Assembly: GCA_001940995.1 (NCBI GenBank)
Contig: MSHC01000034.1
Coordinates: 1-64,000, forward strand
DNA length: 64,000 bases
Direction of reading: 5' to 3'
DNA from: Ruminococcus sp. Phil15
GTDB lineage: Bacteria; Bacillota; Clostridia; Oscillospirales; Ruminococcaceae
Below are positions 34,164 to 41,903 of the stretch, one piece after another (within the stretch, counting starts at the first letter, position 1; each line of letters begins with the position of its first letter). The notes beneath the pieces were generated by a model, which saw only the letters and a list, made by a program, of their open reading frames with translations, ran no database searches and was not told where the DNA came from. The position numbers and the translations under genes are program-made.

Positions 34164-35642
34164 TCATTTCAGCAGCATCTGAACGGCGGCTTTCCACCTC
34201 TCGATACATTTTCCCCTCATACTGTCAGACATCTGCGGCAGATATTGCGCACCGATTGACATAAGCGTGTAAAGCTCGTCCTTGCTTTTCCAGAAGCCAG
34301 TTGAAAGACCCGCTAAAAAAGCCGCACCGAGAGCCGTAGTTTCTATGCAATCAGGCCTCTGCACAGCAGCGGAAAGAATGTCCGCCTGAAACTGCATAAG
34401 AAAGTTGTTGACGCTTGCGCCGCCGTCAACCTTGAGAATGGAGATTTTGCAGCCCATATCCTTTTCCATAGCCTCGATAACGTCAAAACTCTGAAAAGCA
34501 AGAGATTCAAGCGTAGCCCTGACAATGTGCGCTCTTCCTGCGCCCCTCGAAAGTCCTGTTATAATTCCTCTGGCATACGGATTCCAGTACGGCGCACCGA
34601 GTCCCGTAAATGCAGGCAGAACAGTTACCCCGTTTGTGTCGGGTACGGATAAAGCGACCTCCTCGCTGTCCGAAGCCTTGTCAATAAGCTTCAGTTCATC
34701 TCTCAGCCATTGTATCGCCGCACCTGCAACAAAAACAGAACCCTCAAGCGCATAAGTGATTTCATCGTCAATAGCGCAAGCGATAGTCGTTACAAGTCCG
34801 CTTTCAGACATAACAGGCTCTCTGCCCGTGTTTGTGAGCAGGAAGCAACCTGTGCCGTAGGTGTTCTTGCCGGTGCCTTTTTCAAAACAGCATTGCCCGA
34901 AAAGTGCAGCCTGTTGGTCGCCCGCAACGCCACGGATCTTTATTTCTCCGCCAAGCAGGGTAGTGCTTCCGAAATCGCCTGACGACATTCTGACCTCGGG
35001 AAGTATGCATTTCGGTATGCCAAAAAGCTTTAACAACTCGTCGTCCCACTTCTTTTCAAATATGTTAAAAAGCATTGTCCTCGAAGCGTTTGTGTAGTCG
35101 GTAGCGTGTACCTTTCCGCCTGTCAGCTTGTATATAAGATAGCAGTCAACCGTTCCGAAAAGTATCTCGCCTCTTTCGGCTCTCTCCCTGACGCCGGGAA
35201 CATTGTCGAGTATCCATTTTATCTTTGTAGCAGAAAAATAAGGGTCGGGGATTAAGCCCGTTTTTTGCCTTATCATCTCTGTAAGCCCATTTTGCTTGAG
35301 CTTACTTACATAGTCGGCAGTCCTCCTGCATTGCCACACGATAGCGTTATATACAGGCAGACCCGTCTGCCTGTCCCAAAGGATTGTCGTTTCACGCTGA
35401 TTTGTTATACCTATGCTGTCAATGTCGTCAGCCGTGATTCCGAGCATCGCAAGCGCCTCTGCCGCAACGCCTATCTGGGTTGAGTAAATGTCATTGGGAT
35501 TGTGTTCAACCCAGCCGCTTTGCGGATAGATCTGCGGAAATTCTTTTTGTGCACAAGCCATAATGCTTCTACGTCTGTCGAAAACTATGCAGCGTGAGCT
35601 TGTCGTGCCTTGGTCAAGCGCCATTATGTACTTATTCTCCAT
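34164..35642 (-). CDS. glpK: Glycerol kinase
   Basis: GlpK phosphorylates glycerol with ATP to sn-glycerol 3-phosphate. The 492-residue protein has the FGGY-kinase opening [15 protein letters not shown] (8-22), NQRETT near 80, the [13 protein letters not shown] segment, and GLGAPYWNP. The loop that in many Firmicutes carries the HPr-phosphorylated His (YHFYG) reads STTLLGG here, so PTS control by that His is not expected. ATG 35642 has a GGGGG site 7 bases upstream; the open frame extends 86 more codons into the promoter region. The glycerol facilitator and glpD are not adjacent. Confidence 0.95.
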   Translation of the reverse strand: MENKYIMALDQGTTSSRCIVFDRRRSIMACAQKEFPQIYPQSGWVEHNPNDIYSTQIGVAAEALAMLGITADDIDSIGITNQRETTILWDRQTGLPVYNAIVWQCRRTADYVSKLKQNGLTEMIRQKTGLIPDPYFSATKIKWILDNVPGVRERAERGEILFGTVDCYLIYKLTGGKVHATDYTNASRTMLFNIFEKKWDDELLKLFGIPKCILPEVRMSSGDFGSTTLLGGEIKIRGVAGDQQAALFGQCCFEKGTGKNTYGTGCFLLTNTGREPVMSESGLVTTIACAIDDEITYALEGSVFVAGAAIQWLRDELKLIDKASDSEEVALSVPDTNGVTVLPAFTGLGAPYWNPYARGIITGLSRGAGRAHIVRATLESLAFQSFDVIEAMEKDMGCKISILKVDGGASVNNFLMQFQADILSAAVQRPDCIETTALGAAFLAGLSTGFWKSKDELYTLMSIGAQYLPQMSDSMRGKCIERWKAAVQMLLK

Positions 35643-35684
35643 ACAAATACCCCCGTTATTTGTGAAATTACATAAACTATATCC

Positions 35685-35713
35685 ATTATAACACGCTTTT
35701 TTGGTCAATTCAA
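35685..35713 (-). promoter_or_regulatory. Sigma-A promoter for glpK
   Basis: On the minus strand TTGAAT (35713-35708), 17 bases, extended -10 TATAAT (35690-35685). Confidence 0.75.
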
Positions 35714-35733
35714 TATTTCCTTGGAAATATTGA
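35710..35733. promoter_or_regulatory. 24-base palindrome overlapping the glpK -35, probable operator
   Basis: TCAATATTTCC and GGAAATATTGA are perfect inverted 11-base arms around TT. It overlaps the -35 hexamer of glpK and lies just upstream of the divergent promoter at 35754-35782. Confidence 0.65.
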
Positions 35734-35753
35734 CAAATGTTATGTAAATGTTC

Positions 35754-35782
35754 TTGACAGATTAAGGCGCATAATGTATAAT
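35754..35782 (+). promoter_or_regulatory. Consensus sigma-A promoter for zinc-ribbon gene 1
   Basis: TTGACA (35754-35759), 17 bases, TATAAT (35777-35782). Confidence 0.9.
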
Positions 35783-35796
35783 GTAAATATACATTA
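35779..35796. promoter_or_regulatory. Inverted repeat at the transcription start
   Basis: TAATGTA and TACATTA around AATA overlap the -10 and likely start site, so a repressor could bind here. Confidence 0.45.
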
Positions 35797-35826
35797 CAAA
35801 GCAGAGAAAATACAGGGGGGAATATA

Positions 35827-36477
35827 ATGAGTAAAAAATGTGCCAGCTGTGGTCGTGAATTGATAGACGAAATTGAAGTATGTCCGGATTGCGGAAGCAC
35901 AGGCTTCTATGTAAAGAGCAGTGCAGGAAATACAAAGAAGCCGATTATCATAGTCCTGATAGCCGCAGTAATAGGTGTAGCAGGTTTCTTTCTGCTGAGA
36001 AATTTTATCGGTTACAGAGGCGCGCTTAATAATTATTTTGACGCCATAGAGGACGGAAACGGTGAGGAGTACGCTAAGACGATATTCTTTGAGGACCTTG
36101 CAGAAGTCCTTGCGGAGAAATCAAATCTTTCTCTTGATGATTTTTATGACACACTCAATTTGTATACAGACGTATGCGACAGCAACCTTGAGGACAGATT
36201 TGGTAAAGACTATAAGATTTCCTATAAAATAACCGGCAAAGAAAAACTCAGTGATGAACAAAAAGAAGCTCTGGATATGATTTATTCTTGCTTGGTGGAT
36301 GACGTAGACGTCGGAGCAGGCTATGAATTTGAGCTTGAAATAACCGTAAAGGGCGATAAGGACGAGAAAACCTTTGATGCGAGCGGTTCAGCGGTTAAGA
36401 TAAACGGCGATTGGACTGTCGCAAGTCTTGTCGCAGATGACTGCAAGGAGCTTGATGTGATTTCGCTCTCGCTGTAA
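35827..36477 (+). CDS. Zinc-ribbon membrane protein with extracytoplasmic domain (paralogue 1)
   Basis: A 216-residue protein: N-terminal zinc ribbon (C5, C8, C19, C22), one membrane helix (about 37-58), then an acidic extracytoplasmic domain of about 155 residues. That domain begins with [15 protein letters not shown] and later has [13 protein letters not shown], both matched in the next gene, and ends with a GDW strand. The pattern resembles NTF2/DUF4878-type folds, but that is an impression. ATG follows GGGGGGAA. It is divergent from glpK. Function unknown; a sensor or envelope role is possible. Confidence 0.8.
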   Translation: MSKKCASCGRELIDEIEVCPDCGSTGFYVKSSAGNTKKPIIIVLIAAVIGVAGFFLLRNFIGYRGALNNYFDAIEDGNGEEYAKTIFFEDLAEVLAEKSNLSLDDFYDTLNLYTDVCDSNLEDRFGKDYKISYKITGKEKLSDEQKEALDMIYSCLVDDVDVGAGYEFELEITVKGDKDEKTFDASGSAVKINGDWTVASLVADDCKELDVISLSL

Positions 36478-36549
36478 TAAAAAGCAAGAAAGTGCGTCGG
36501 ATTCGCCCTTTGAAATAGCATATACTTAGTAGTATAAAGGCGAAAATGC

Positions 36550-36578
36550 TTGACAAAGGAAACTTAATTGTATATAAT
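36550..36578 (+). promoter_or_regulatory. Consensus sigma-A promoter for zinc-ribbon gene 2
   Basis: TTGACA (36550-36555), 17 bases, TATAAT (36573-36578). Confidence 0.9.
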
Positions 36579-36621
36579 TATTCTATGGATTACCATACTT
36601 TAATTTTTGGAGGAATTATTT

Positions 36622-37419
36622 ATGAGTAAATTTTGTACTTCTTGTGGCGCTTCTTTAGCAGATAACGCTACATTCTGCACATCTTGCGGAGCAAAGCTTG
36701 CAGCTACTGCAAATACGGCTTCCGCTGCAACAACGGCTGATGGCGATACGCCACTTGATGCTCTCAAGGAAAAGACTGTAAATGCTATTAACGGTTTTAA
36801 GAACAGCCCGCAGAGAAATACATATATCGGTATTGCCGCAATCGCTGTCGCTGCTATTCTCCTTATCGTTATCCTCGTTAACCTCCTCAGCGGCGGTTAT
36901 AAGGGCGCTCTTAAGGACTACTTCGGAGCAATTGAGGACAAGGACGGAAAGGCTTACGCTAAGTCTGTTCTCTCAGGCGATATGATCGACTATATGGAAG
37001 ACGAAGGCGATATGGACAAGGACGAAATCTACGATTCGTATGAAGACTCCGCTAAGAAGGCATACAGCGCCCTCAAGGACGACTTTGGCTCCGGCATCAA
37101 GATTTCATTTGACGTAACCGGTAAGGAAAAGATCGACAAGGACGATTGTGAAACCCTTGAAGATGCGCTTAACCTCATTTATGATGATGTTAAGGTTTCC
37201 AAGGGCTACGATGTAGAGCTTGAAATCACAGTTGAAGGTAAGGACGATGACGACGAATTTGATGCAGAGGCTACTGTCGTAAAGGTAGACGGCGACTGGA
37301 TCGTTATGTCACTCGTAGTTGAAGACCTCGACGCACTCGACGTTGTAGGCGGTGTAAACTTGGGCTCACTCGGCAGCCTCCTCGGCGGTCTTGGCAGTCT
37401 TGGCGATTTCGATTTTTAA
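36622..37419 (+). CDS. Zinc-ribbon membrane protein with extracytoplasmic domain (paralogue 2)
   Basis: A 265-residue paralogue of the preceding gene with the same plan: zinc ribbon (C5, C8, C19, C22), an Ala/Thr-rich linker, one membrane helix (about 64-88), then the domain with YFGAIEDKDGKAYAKS and KISFDVTGKEKID. It ends in a Gly/Leu/Ser-rich tail (GSLGSLLGGLGSLG). ATG 36622 is chosen because GGAGGA lies 8 bases upstream. Each paralogue has its own strong promoter. Codon use looks more biased to preferred codons than in paralogue 1, hinting at higher expression. Confidence 0.8.
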   Translation: MSKFCTSCGASLADNATFCTSCGAKLAATANTASAATTADGDTPLDALKEKTVNAINGFKNSPQRNTYIGIAAIAVAAILLIVILVNLLSGGYKGALKDYFGAIEDKDGKAYAKSVLSGDMIDYMEDEGDMDKDEIYDSYEDSAKKAYSALKDDFGSGIKISFDVTGKEKIDKDDCETLEDALNLIYDDVKVSKGYDVELEITVEGKDDDDEFDAEATVVKVDGDWIVMSLVVEDLDALDVVGGVNLGSLGSLLGGLGSLGDFDF

Positions 37420-37445
37420 TTAGTATCTGATTTATAACTCAAATT

Positions 37446-37473
37446 AAGGAACGGAGCTTTCCGTTCCTTTTTT
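37446..37473 (+). terminator. Terminator after zinc-ribbon gene 2
   Basis: AAGGAACGGA pairs with TCCGTTCCTT, loop GCTT, then TTTT. Confidence 0.9.
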
Positions 37474-37552
37474 GTAGCGTCGGCAGATACTTGAAAACCG
37501 CAGAGTTTTGAATTTGTGCCTTTTCGCAAGAATATACTAAGCTGGTGAAATT

Positions 37553-38065
37553 ATGAAAAAACTTGTCCTGTGCCTGCTGTCAGCAGTTATGTTGCTCGTT
37601 TCCTGCTCGGATAAAGAACCCGAAAGGAAAACCCTCGAGTATGAAAGTCCAATCTCTAAATTCGTAGATGCTTACAATAAGAACGACGAAAGCACTCTTA
37701 TTAACTGCTTTACTCAGGGTGCGTCCGAGGAGTTTTTACAGCAGGGCGTGCCGCTCGTAGATACGCTTTCTGCAAATATAGAAAGCGTCATCGGCGACAA
37801 GGGCAAGCTTGTATATGAGGTGGTGGATAAAACCGACCTCACCGACGATGAGGTAGCCGAGCTTTCAAAAGCGTATACTGATAAGTATTCGCTCCGCCTA
37901 GAATTGAAAAAGGCGAGTAAGCTTAAAGTGGTTTTCGCAACAGCTTCGGCAATGGGCAAAAGCTCTGTTACAGAGCCTGTCGAAATCATAACCGTAAAAG
38001 CAGGCTCAAGCTGGTATATATTCGGAGATGTAATAACGAGCCTTGAACTCAAAACAAAAGAATAA
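37553..38065 (+). CDS. Lipoprotein with a domain related to the two zinc-ribbon proteins
   Basis: A 170-residue lipoprotein: signal peptide with lipobox LLVSC (Cys 18), so it is lipid-anchored outside the membrane. The mature part opens with FVDAYNKNDESTLIN and has LVYEVVDKTDLTDDE, which align by eye with the FDAIED and [10 protein letters not shown] segments of the two genes before it, and ends with a SSWYIFGD strand like their GDW. I infer the same fold with a different anchor. A TATACT at 37533-37538 may be its -10. Function unknown. Confidence 0.75.
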   Translation: MKKLVLCLLSAVMLLVSCSDKEPERKTLEYESPISKFVDAYNKNDESTLINCFTQGASEEFLQQGVPLVDTLSANIESVIGDKGKLVYEVVDKTDLTDDEVAELSKAYTDKYSLRLELKKASKLKVVFATASAMGKSSVTEPVEIITVKAGSSWYIFGDVITSLELKTKE

Positions 38066-38071
38066 ATGCTA

Positions 38072-38108
38072 AAAATGCTACATAGCCTGAAAGCTAGGTA
38101 GCATTTTT
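38072..38108. terminator. Bidirectional terminator
   Basis: AAAATGCTAC pairs with GTAGCATTTT, with TAGC/GCTA inside one mismatch, then T run; between convergent genes. Confidence 0.85.
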
Positions 38109-38111
38109 GTT

Positions 38112-39095
38112 TTACATATTGGAAAGTGCCGTGAAAATCCATGAAATAATCAGTATCGCATTTCCACAGAATAGTATTCTTTTAGCCTTGGCACAACCCT
38201 TCCATTCGCCTATTTTAAGTCCCCATAGATTGCTTATTATAAGCGCTAAAGCATTGAAAAGTATCCAGCCGATCACAGGTCCAAGCTCGCCAAGCTTTAT
38301 CGAAGCAATTCCATACGCCGCAAGAGCAATAAACCACACAATAGCCGTCGCAAAAAGAATGCCAAAGCGCCTTGTGCTTCCGTTTCCCGTGTAGGTGCGC
38401 CACGTCTTTTGCCTCGTCATTGATACGGCGCAGAAAATCATTCCTGCAACAGCGCCTCCCGCAAGAACAGGTAGCCACTGTATTGCGCTTGCCGCCGTGT
38501 CATTTCCGCCGTTTTCAATAACAGCTCTGCCGATTGGCGAAAGCCTGTCAAAGCCGATGTTCATTGCTCCGGAGCCAAGTCCCGAAATCATCGAAAACAA
38601 AAGTCCGAGCTTCATATTTCCGTCTGCTGAAACACCCATCTCCCTGTCCTTTGTAAGACCTGCTTTTGTTATGACAGCAATTCCGATAAGGGTAATGACA
38701 AGCCCAACTATAAGCAATATAAGCGAGCGTGATTTTGGCAATTCATCCGCTGTGAAAAGGGGAATCAGCGAGCCGACGATTGCGGAGATGCCCATGGAAA
38801 TTCCGTATACAAGCGACATACCTATCATAGATACCGCCTTGCTGAAACAGATTGCAGATGCACCCCATAGAACTCCGCAGGCTGAGGCCGAAAGCGTAAG
38901 GGGAATGTCATCCGTAAGCTGTATCCATATGTCAGGCACTAAAATCAATGCCCATAACAGCGGAATTAATAGGCAGTAAAGGCAATAAATCCCCCAGAAA
39001 GCTTCCCATGAAAAAGGTTTAAAATTTTTATATCCAAGGCCAAAACTTCCTTGACATATACAGGCAAGAAGCAAAATAGAAAAACCGATAAACAT
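38112..39095 (-). CDS. RhaT-family (L-rhamnose/H+ symporter-like) transporter
   Basis: A 327-residue protein of about ten membrane helices, in the drug/metabolite transporter superfamily. Segments such as FKPFSWEAFWGIY near 24-36, ALILVPD near 51-57, and KDREMGVSADGNMKLGL match my memory of RhaT. ATG 39095 is chosen because GGGAGGA lies about 6 bases upstream; the frame extends 34 further codons over the promoter. No rhamnose catabolic genes are nearby, so the substrate may be another sugar. A promoter lies at 39128-39156. Confidence 0.8.
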   Translation of the reverse strand: MFIGFSILLLACICQGSFGLGYKNFKPFSWEAFWGIYCLYCLLIPLLWALILVPDIWIQLTDDIPLTLSASACGVLWGASAICFSKAVSMIGMSLVYGISMGISAIVGSLIPLFTADELPKSRSLILLIVGLVITLIGIAVITKAGLTKDREMGVSADGNMKLGLLFSMISGLGSGAMNIGFDRLSPIGRAVIENGGNDTAASAIQWLPVLAGGAVAGMIFCAVSMTRQKTWRTYTGNGSTRRFGILFATAIVWFIALAAYGIASIKLGELGPVIGWILFNALALIISNLWGLKIGEWKGCAKAKRILFCGNAILIISWIFTALSNM

Positions 39096-39127
39096 AGCTA
39101 TCCTCCCGGCGTTGTAGTCCTTAGAAT

Positions 39128-39156
39128 ATACTACCACAATCTTTTCGCCATTACAA
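39128..39156 (-). promoter_or_regulatory. Probable promoter for the RhaT-like gene
   Basis: On the minus strand TTGTAA (39156-39151), 17 bases, TAGTAT (39133-39128). Confidence 0.55.
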
Positions 39157-39211
39157 TATGCAAACTTACCATATTTTAATATTTTTTGAAATTTCAAGTT
39201 GTAACAAAATA

Positions 39212-39244
39212 AAAACAGCCGTCAAAAAATGAGCGGCTGTTTTT
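39212..39244 (-). terminator. Terminator after the DUF1508 gene
   Basis: AAAACAGCCG and CGGCTGTTTT pair; the minus strand continues TATTTTG. Confidence 0.8.
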
Positions 39245-39273
39245 AGTAGAAAGGATTATTATGAAAATTAATG

Positions 39274-39654
39274 TTATGCCTCTTCCGGCTCTACAACTTC
39301 TGCTTCCGGAGCGTTCTTTACAACGCTTGCGATACCGTTCTTGCAGCTTGGCTTAGCCTTGTAGCCCTCGCTTGTAGCGATAATCTCGCCGTTTCTTGCT
39401 TTAAGACGGAAACGGAATTCGCCTGACTTGTCTGTGTAGATTTCAAACTTAGGATGCTTTTCAGTAGCATAGCCTTCGACCGTCTGGTCCTCGATAGCAG
39501 CGATAGGAGCATTCTTTTTGATGCTCTCGATGCTGTTCTTTGCGCTTGCGAGTGAGGAGAAAACTTCTCCGCCAGTAGCGATAACTTCGCCGTTTCCAGC
39601 CTTGAGATTGAGAGTAAATCCTGTCTTAGTTGCCTTGATAACAAACTTTCCCAT
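39274..39654 (-). CDS. DUF1508 (YegP-like) double-repeat protein
   Basis: A 126-residue protein made of two DUF1508 repeats: GKFVIKATKTGFTLNLKAGN with GEVIATGGEVFSS, and KFEIYTDKSGEFRFRLKARN with GEIIATSEGY. The repeats are about 60 residues apart, each ending in a SxxNGIxSVxKNAP-like helix. The family is widespread and of unknown function. ATG 39654 follows GGAGGAC; ten upstream codons of open frame have no such site. It has its own near-consensus promoter. Confidence 0.9.
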   Translation of the reverse strand: MGKFVIKATKTGFTLNLKAGNGEVIATGGEVFSSLASAKNSIESIKKNAPIAAIEDQTVEGYATEKHPKFEIYTDKSGEFRFRLKARNGEIIATSEGYKAKPSCKNGIASVVKNAPEAEVVEPEEA

Positions 39655-39705
39655 TGTAAAAGTCCTCCGTTCATAATTAATCAAAGCTAAATTCTAGCTG
39701 TATTA

Positions 39706-39734
39706 AGTATACTATGAATTTTGCTATTTGTCAA
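39706..39734 (-). promoter_or_regulatory. Sigma-A promoter for the DUF1508 gene
   Basis: On the minus strand TTGACA (39734-39729), 17 bases, TATACT (39711-39706). Confidence 0.85.
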
Positions 39735-39753
39735 TAATTTTTGTTTATTTTGC

Positions 39754-39782
39754 TTGAAAAATGGTGGAAAATGTGATAACAT
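39754..39782 (+). promoter_or_regulatory. Sigma-A promoter for the oxidoreductase/deaminase genes
   Basis: TTGAAA (39754-39759), 17 bases, TAACAT (39777-39782). Confidence 0.65.
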
Positions 39783-39814
39783 AAAAGGAAAGTTATTATT
39801 ATGAGGTAGCGTAT

Positions 39815-40933
39815 ATGAGTTGCAGATTGAAAACCGCAGTTTTCGGTGCAGGACAGATAAGCGAAATATATCTGAAAAACCTAAAATACCGCTTTACACC
39901 TGTAGATGTAGTGGCGTGCTGTTCAAAAAGCGGACTGTCAGCCCAAATGAGAGCTAAACAGTTTGGTATCAGTGCCATGACCGAGCAGGAGATTTTGAAC
40001 GATAAGTCAATCGAACTTGTGGTAAATCTTACCCCTGCAACAGAGCATTACTCCGTCATTAAGCGTGCATTGTCGGCAGGCAAGCACGTCTATACCGAGA
40101 AAATCCTTACGCCCAACTATACCGAAGCGAAAGAACTGTGCGGGCTTGCAAAGAATACAGGCAAGCGTGTAGGCTGTGCGCCCGATACATTTTTGGGCAG
40201 TGCAATACAGACCGCAAAGCAGGCAATCGACAGGGGTGAGATAGGCAGGATAATGTCCTGCTCCGCTAATCTTAACCGTGATGTGACTTGCAGCTATACT
40301 CCGGGCAGATTTACGACGCAGAAAGGCGGAGGAGTCGGCTTTGACGTTGGCATTTACTATATAACTGCAATCCTGTCAGTACTGGGGAACGCTAAAAAGG
40401 TATGCGGTTTTTCTCTCAACACAACGCCTGAGTATATCGTAGATGACAAATCCTCAAAGTATTACGGCGAGAGGTGCGTTATTGATAACGAAAATATAAT
40501 GACCGCAAACGTCCTCTTTGAGAATGACGTTCCTGTTACGCTTCATTTCTGCGGCAGAACGATCTACCCCGAAACTCCGTCAATTATCTTCTACGGCACA
40601 AAGGGCATTATCGTCCTACCTGATCCCAACTGCTTCGGGGGGAAAGTTATGATTATGCGACAGGGCGAAAGCACATACTCAGAGCTGCCGAACAGTTTTT
40701 ATTTCAGCGATGATTCAAGAGGTCTGGGAGCAGCTGAAATGGCATATTCGATTTTCTCGGACAGACCGCACCGTACAGATATCGCTATGGCTGCTCACGC
40801 AGTCGAAATACTCTGCGCAATCGTCCGTTCGTCTGAAACAGGCATAACGCAGGAGCTTACCTCAACCTTTGAAATTCCAAAGCCGTTAAAACCGATGTCC
40901 GAGTGCAAAAGCGAACAAGACAGCATAATGTAA
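39815..40933 (+). CDS. Gfo/Idh/MocA family oxidoreductase
   Basis: A 372-residue NAD(P)-dependent sugar or polyol dehydrogenase-like protein. The Rossmann motif is VFGAGQISEIY (8-18). The usual EKP motif reads TEKILTPN (about 92-99), with the catalytic Lys kept. The C-terminal part is the open beta-sheet domain, with GGGVGFDVGIYYI near 171-183. ATG follows GAGGTAG. The substrate cannot be assigned; the deaminase gene follows by 46 bases. Confidence 0.88.
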   Translation: MSCRLKTAVFGAGQISEIYLKNLKYRFTPVDVVACCSKSGLSAQMRAKQFGISAMTEQEILNDKSIELVVNLTPATEHYSVIKRALSAGKHVYTEKILTPNYTEAKELCGLAKNTGKRVGCAPDTFLGSAIQTAKQAIDRGEIGRIMSCSANLNRDVTCSYTPGRFTTQKGGGVGFDVGIYYITAILSVLGNAKKVCGFSLNTTPEYIVDDKSSKYYGERCVIDNENIMTANVLFENDVPVTLHFCGRTIYPETPSIIFYGTKGIIVLPDPNCFGGKVMIMRQGESTYSELPNSFYFSDDSRGLGAAEMAYSIFSDRPHRTDIAMAAHAVEILCAIVRSSETGITQELTSTFEIPKPLKPMSECKSEQDSIM

Positions 40934-40979
40934 ATTTAATCCTGATATGTTATGTCGGGCTGCAAATGGAGGAAAACAT

Positions 40980-41372
40980 ATGGAAAAGATATGGGAAATA
41001 TTGATTCAGTCGGCAAAGGAAGTACAAGCCGAGCGGAAAATATCCGGTTATGTGGAAGCAGGAGGAGTCGCCGCTGCAATACTGTCAGCGTCGGGAAAAA
41101 TTTACGTCGGTGTCTGTGTGGATACCTGTTCTACATTGGGAATATGTGCTGAAAGAAATGCGATTTTTAATATGATAACAAACGGCGAGCATGAAATTAA
41201 AAAAGTGGTTGCTATTATGCCGGACGGAAAAACAGGTGCGCCGTGTGGAGCGTGTCGGGAATTGATGGTTCAGCTTATGCCTGATAGTTATAAAGAAATT
41301 GAAGTATTGATGGATTTTGAAGCGGGAGAAATAGTTACTTTGGGTGACCTTACCCCTAGATGGTGGATATAA
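40980..41372 (+). CDS. Cytidine deaminase-family protein
   Basis: A 130-residue zinc deaminase. Zinc ligands and catalytic Glu are in CAERNAIFNM (about 57-66) and PCGACRELM (about 91-99), giving Cys/Cys/Cys coordination as in small tetrameric cytidine deaminases and blasticidin-S deaminase. ATG 40980 follows GGAGG 8 bases upstream; the open frame extends 11 codons further without a site. Cytidine or a related nucleoside is the likely substrate, but other deaminases of this fold are possible. Confidence 0.85.
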   Translation: MEKIWEILIQSAKEVQAERKISGYVEAGGVAAAILSASGKIYVGVCVDTCSTLGICAERNAIFNMITNGEHEIKKVVAIMPDGKTGAPCGACRELMVQLMPDSYKEIEVLMDFEAGEIVTLGDLTPRWWI

Positions 41373-41401
41373 ATAGAATATGTTTTTTGTCAAATACATA
41401 A

Positions 41402-41438
41402 AAGTCCAAGAAGAACCGTTATCTTCTTGGACCTTTTT
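41402..41438. terminator. Bidirectional terminator
   Basis: GTCCAAGAAGA pairs with TCTTCTTGGAC, loop of 7, then T run; between convergent genes. Confidence 0.88.
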
Positions 41439-41458
41439 AATGCCTAAAACTAAGCTTT

Positions 41459-41887
41459 TTATATTTCTTTTACCATTTTAACGTGCGGATATCCCTCGTC
41501 AAGAAAGCTCTCGCCGACCTGTACAAATCCGACCGCCTCGTAAAATTCTATTGCTCTTTGCTGTGCCGAAAGCTCAAGCCGTGTAAGACTAAGAGTATCT
41601 CTTGCAATGCTCTCGAGGGTTTCTATGATAATACTGCCAAGTCCCTGTTTTCGGTATTCTTTCAGTACAGCAATCCTGCCCAGATGTGCAAAATCTCCGT
41701 CTTTGTACGCCCTCCCACAGCCGACAGGTCTGCCGTCAAGATAAATAACAGTATGATACGAGATCTCGTCAAAGTCGTCAAATTCATCACGAAAGCCCTG
41801 CTCGTCCATAAAAACGGTCTTTCTTATAAAAAATGCTTCCTCAAAATTCTCTTTGCCAAGGTTTACCTTGACGGTTATTTTTGGCAT
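41459..41887 (-). CDS. GNAT acetyltransferase, ElaA/YjcF type
   Basis: A 142-residue acetyl-CoA-dependent N-acetyltransferase. Family marks are FIRKTVFMDEQGF (20-32), LGRIAVLKEYRKQGLG (68-83, the acetyl-CoA loop) and the end LSAQQRAIEFYEAVGF with a GYPHVKM tail. ATG follows GGAGGT. It lies 16 bases after the transglutaminase gene on the same strand, last in the moxR operon. The acceptor is unknown. Confidence 0.88.
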   Translation of the reverse strand: MPKITVKVNLGKENFEEAFFIRKTVFMDEQGFRDEFDDFDEISYHTVIYLDGRPVGCGRAYKDGDFAHLGRIAVLKEYRKQGLGSIIIETLESIARDTLSLTRLELSAQQRAIEFYEAVGFVQVGESFLDEGYPHVKMVKEI

Positions 41888-41903
41888 ATTTTTACCTCCG
41901 GAT

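Noticed and set aside
35696-35713. TTGACC 12 bases before TATAAT as the glpK -35
   Set aside because: The spacer is far too short; TTGAAT at 17 bases is the better match.
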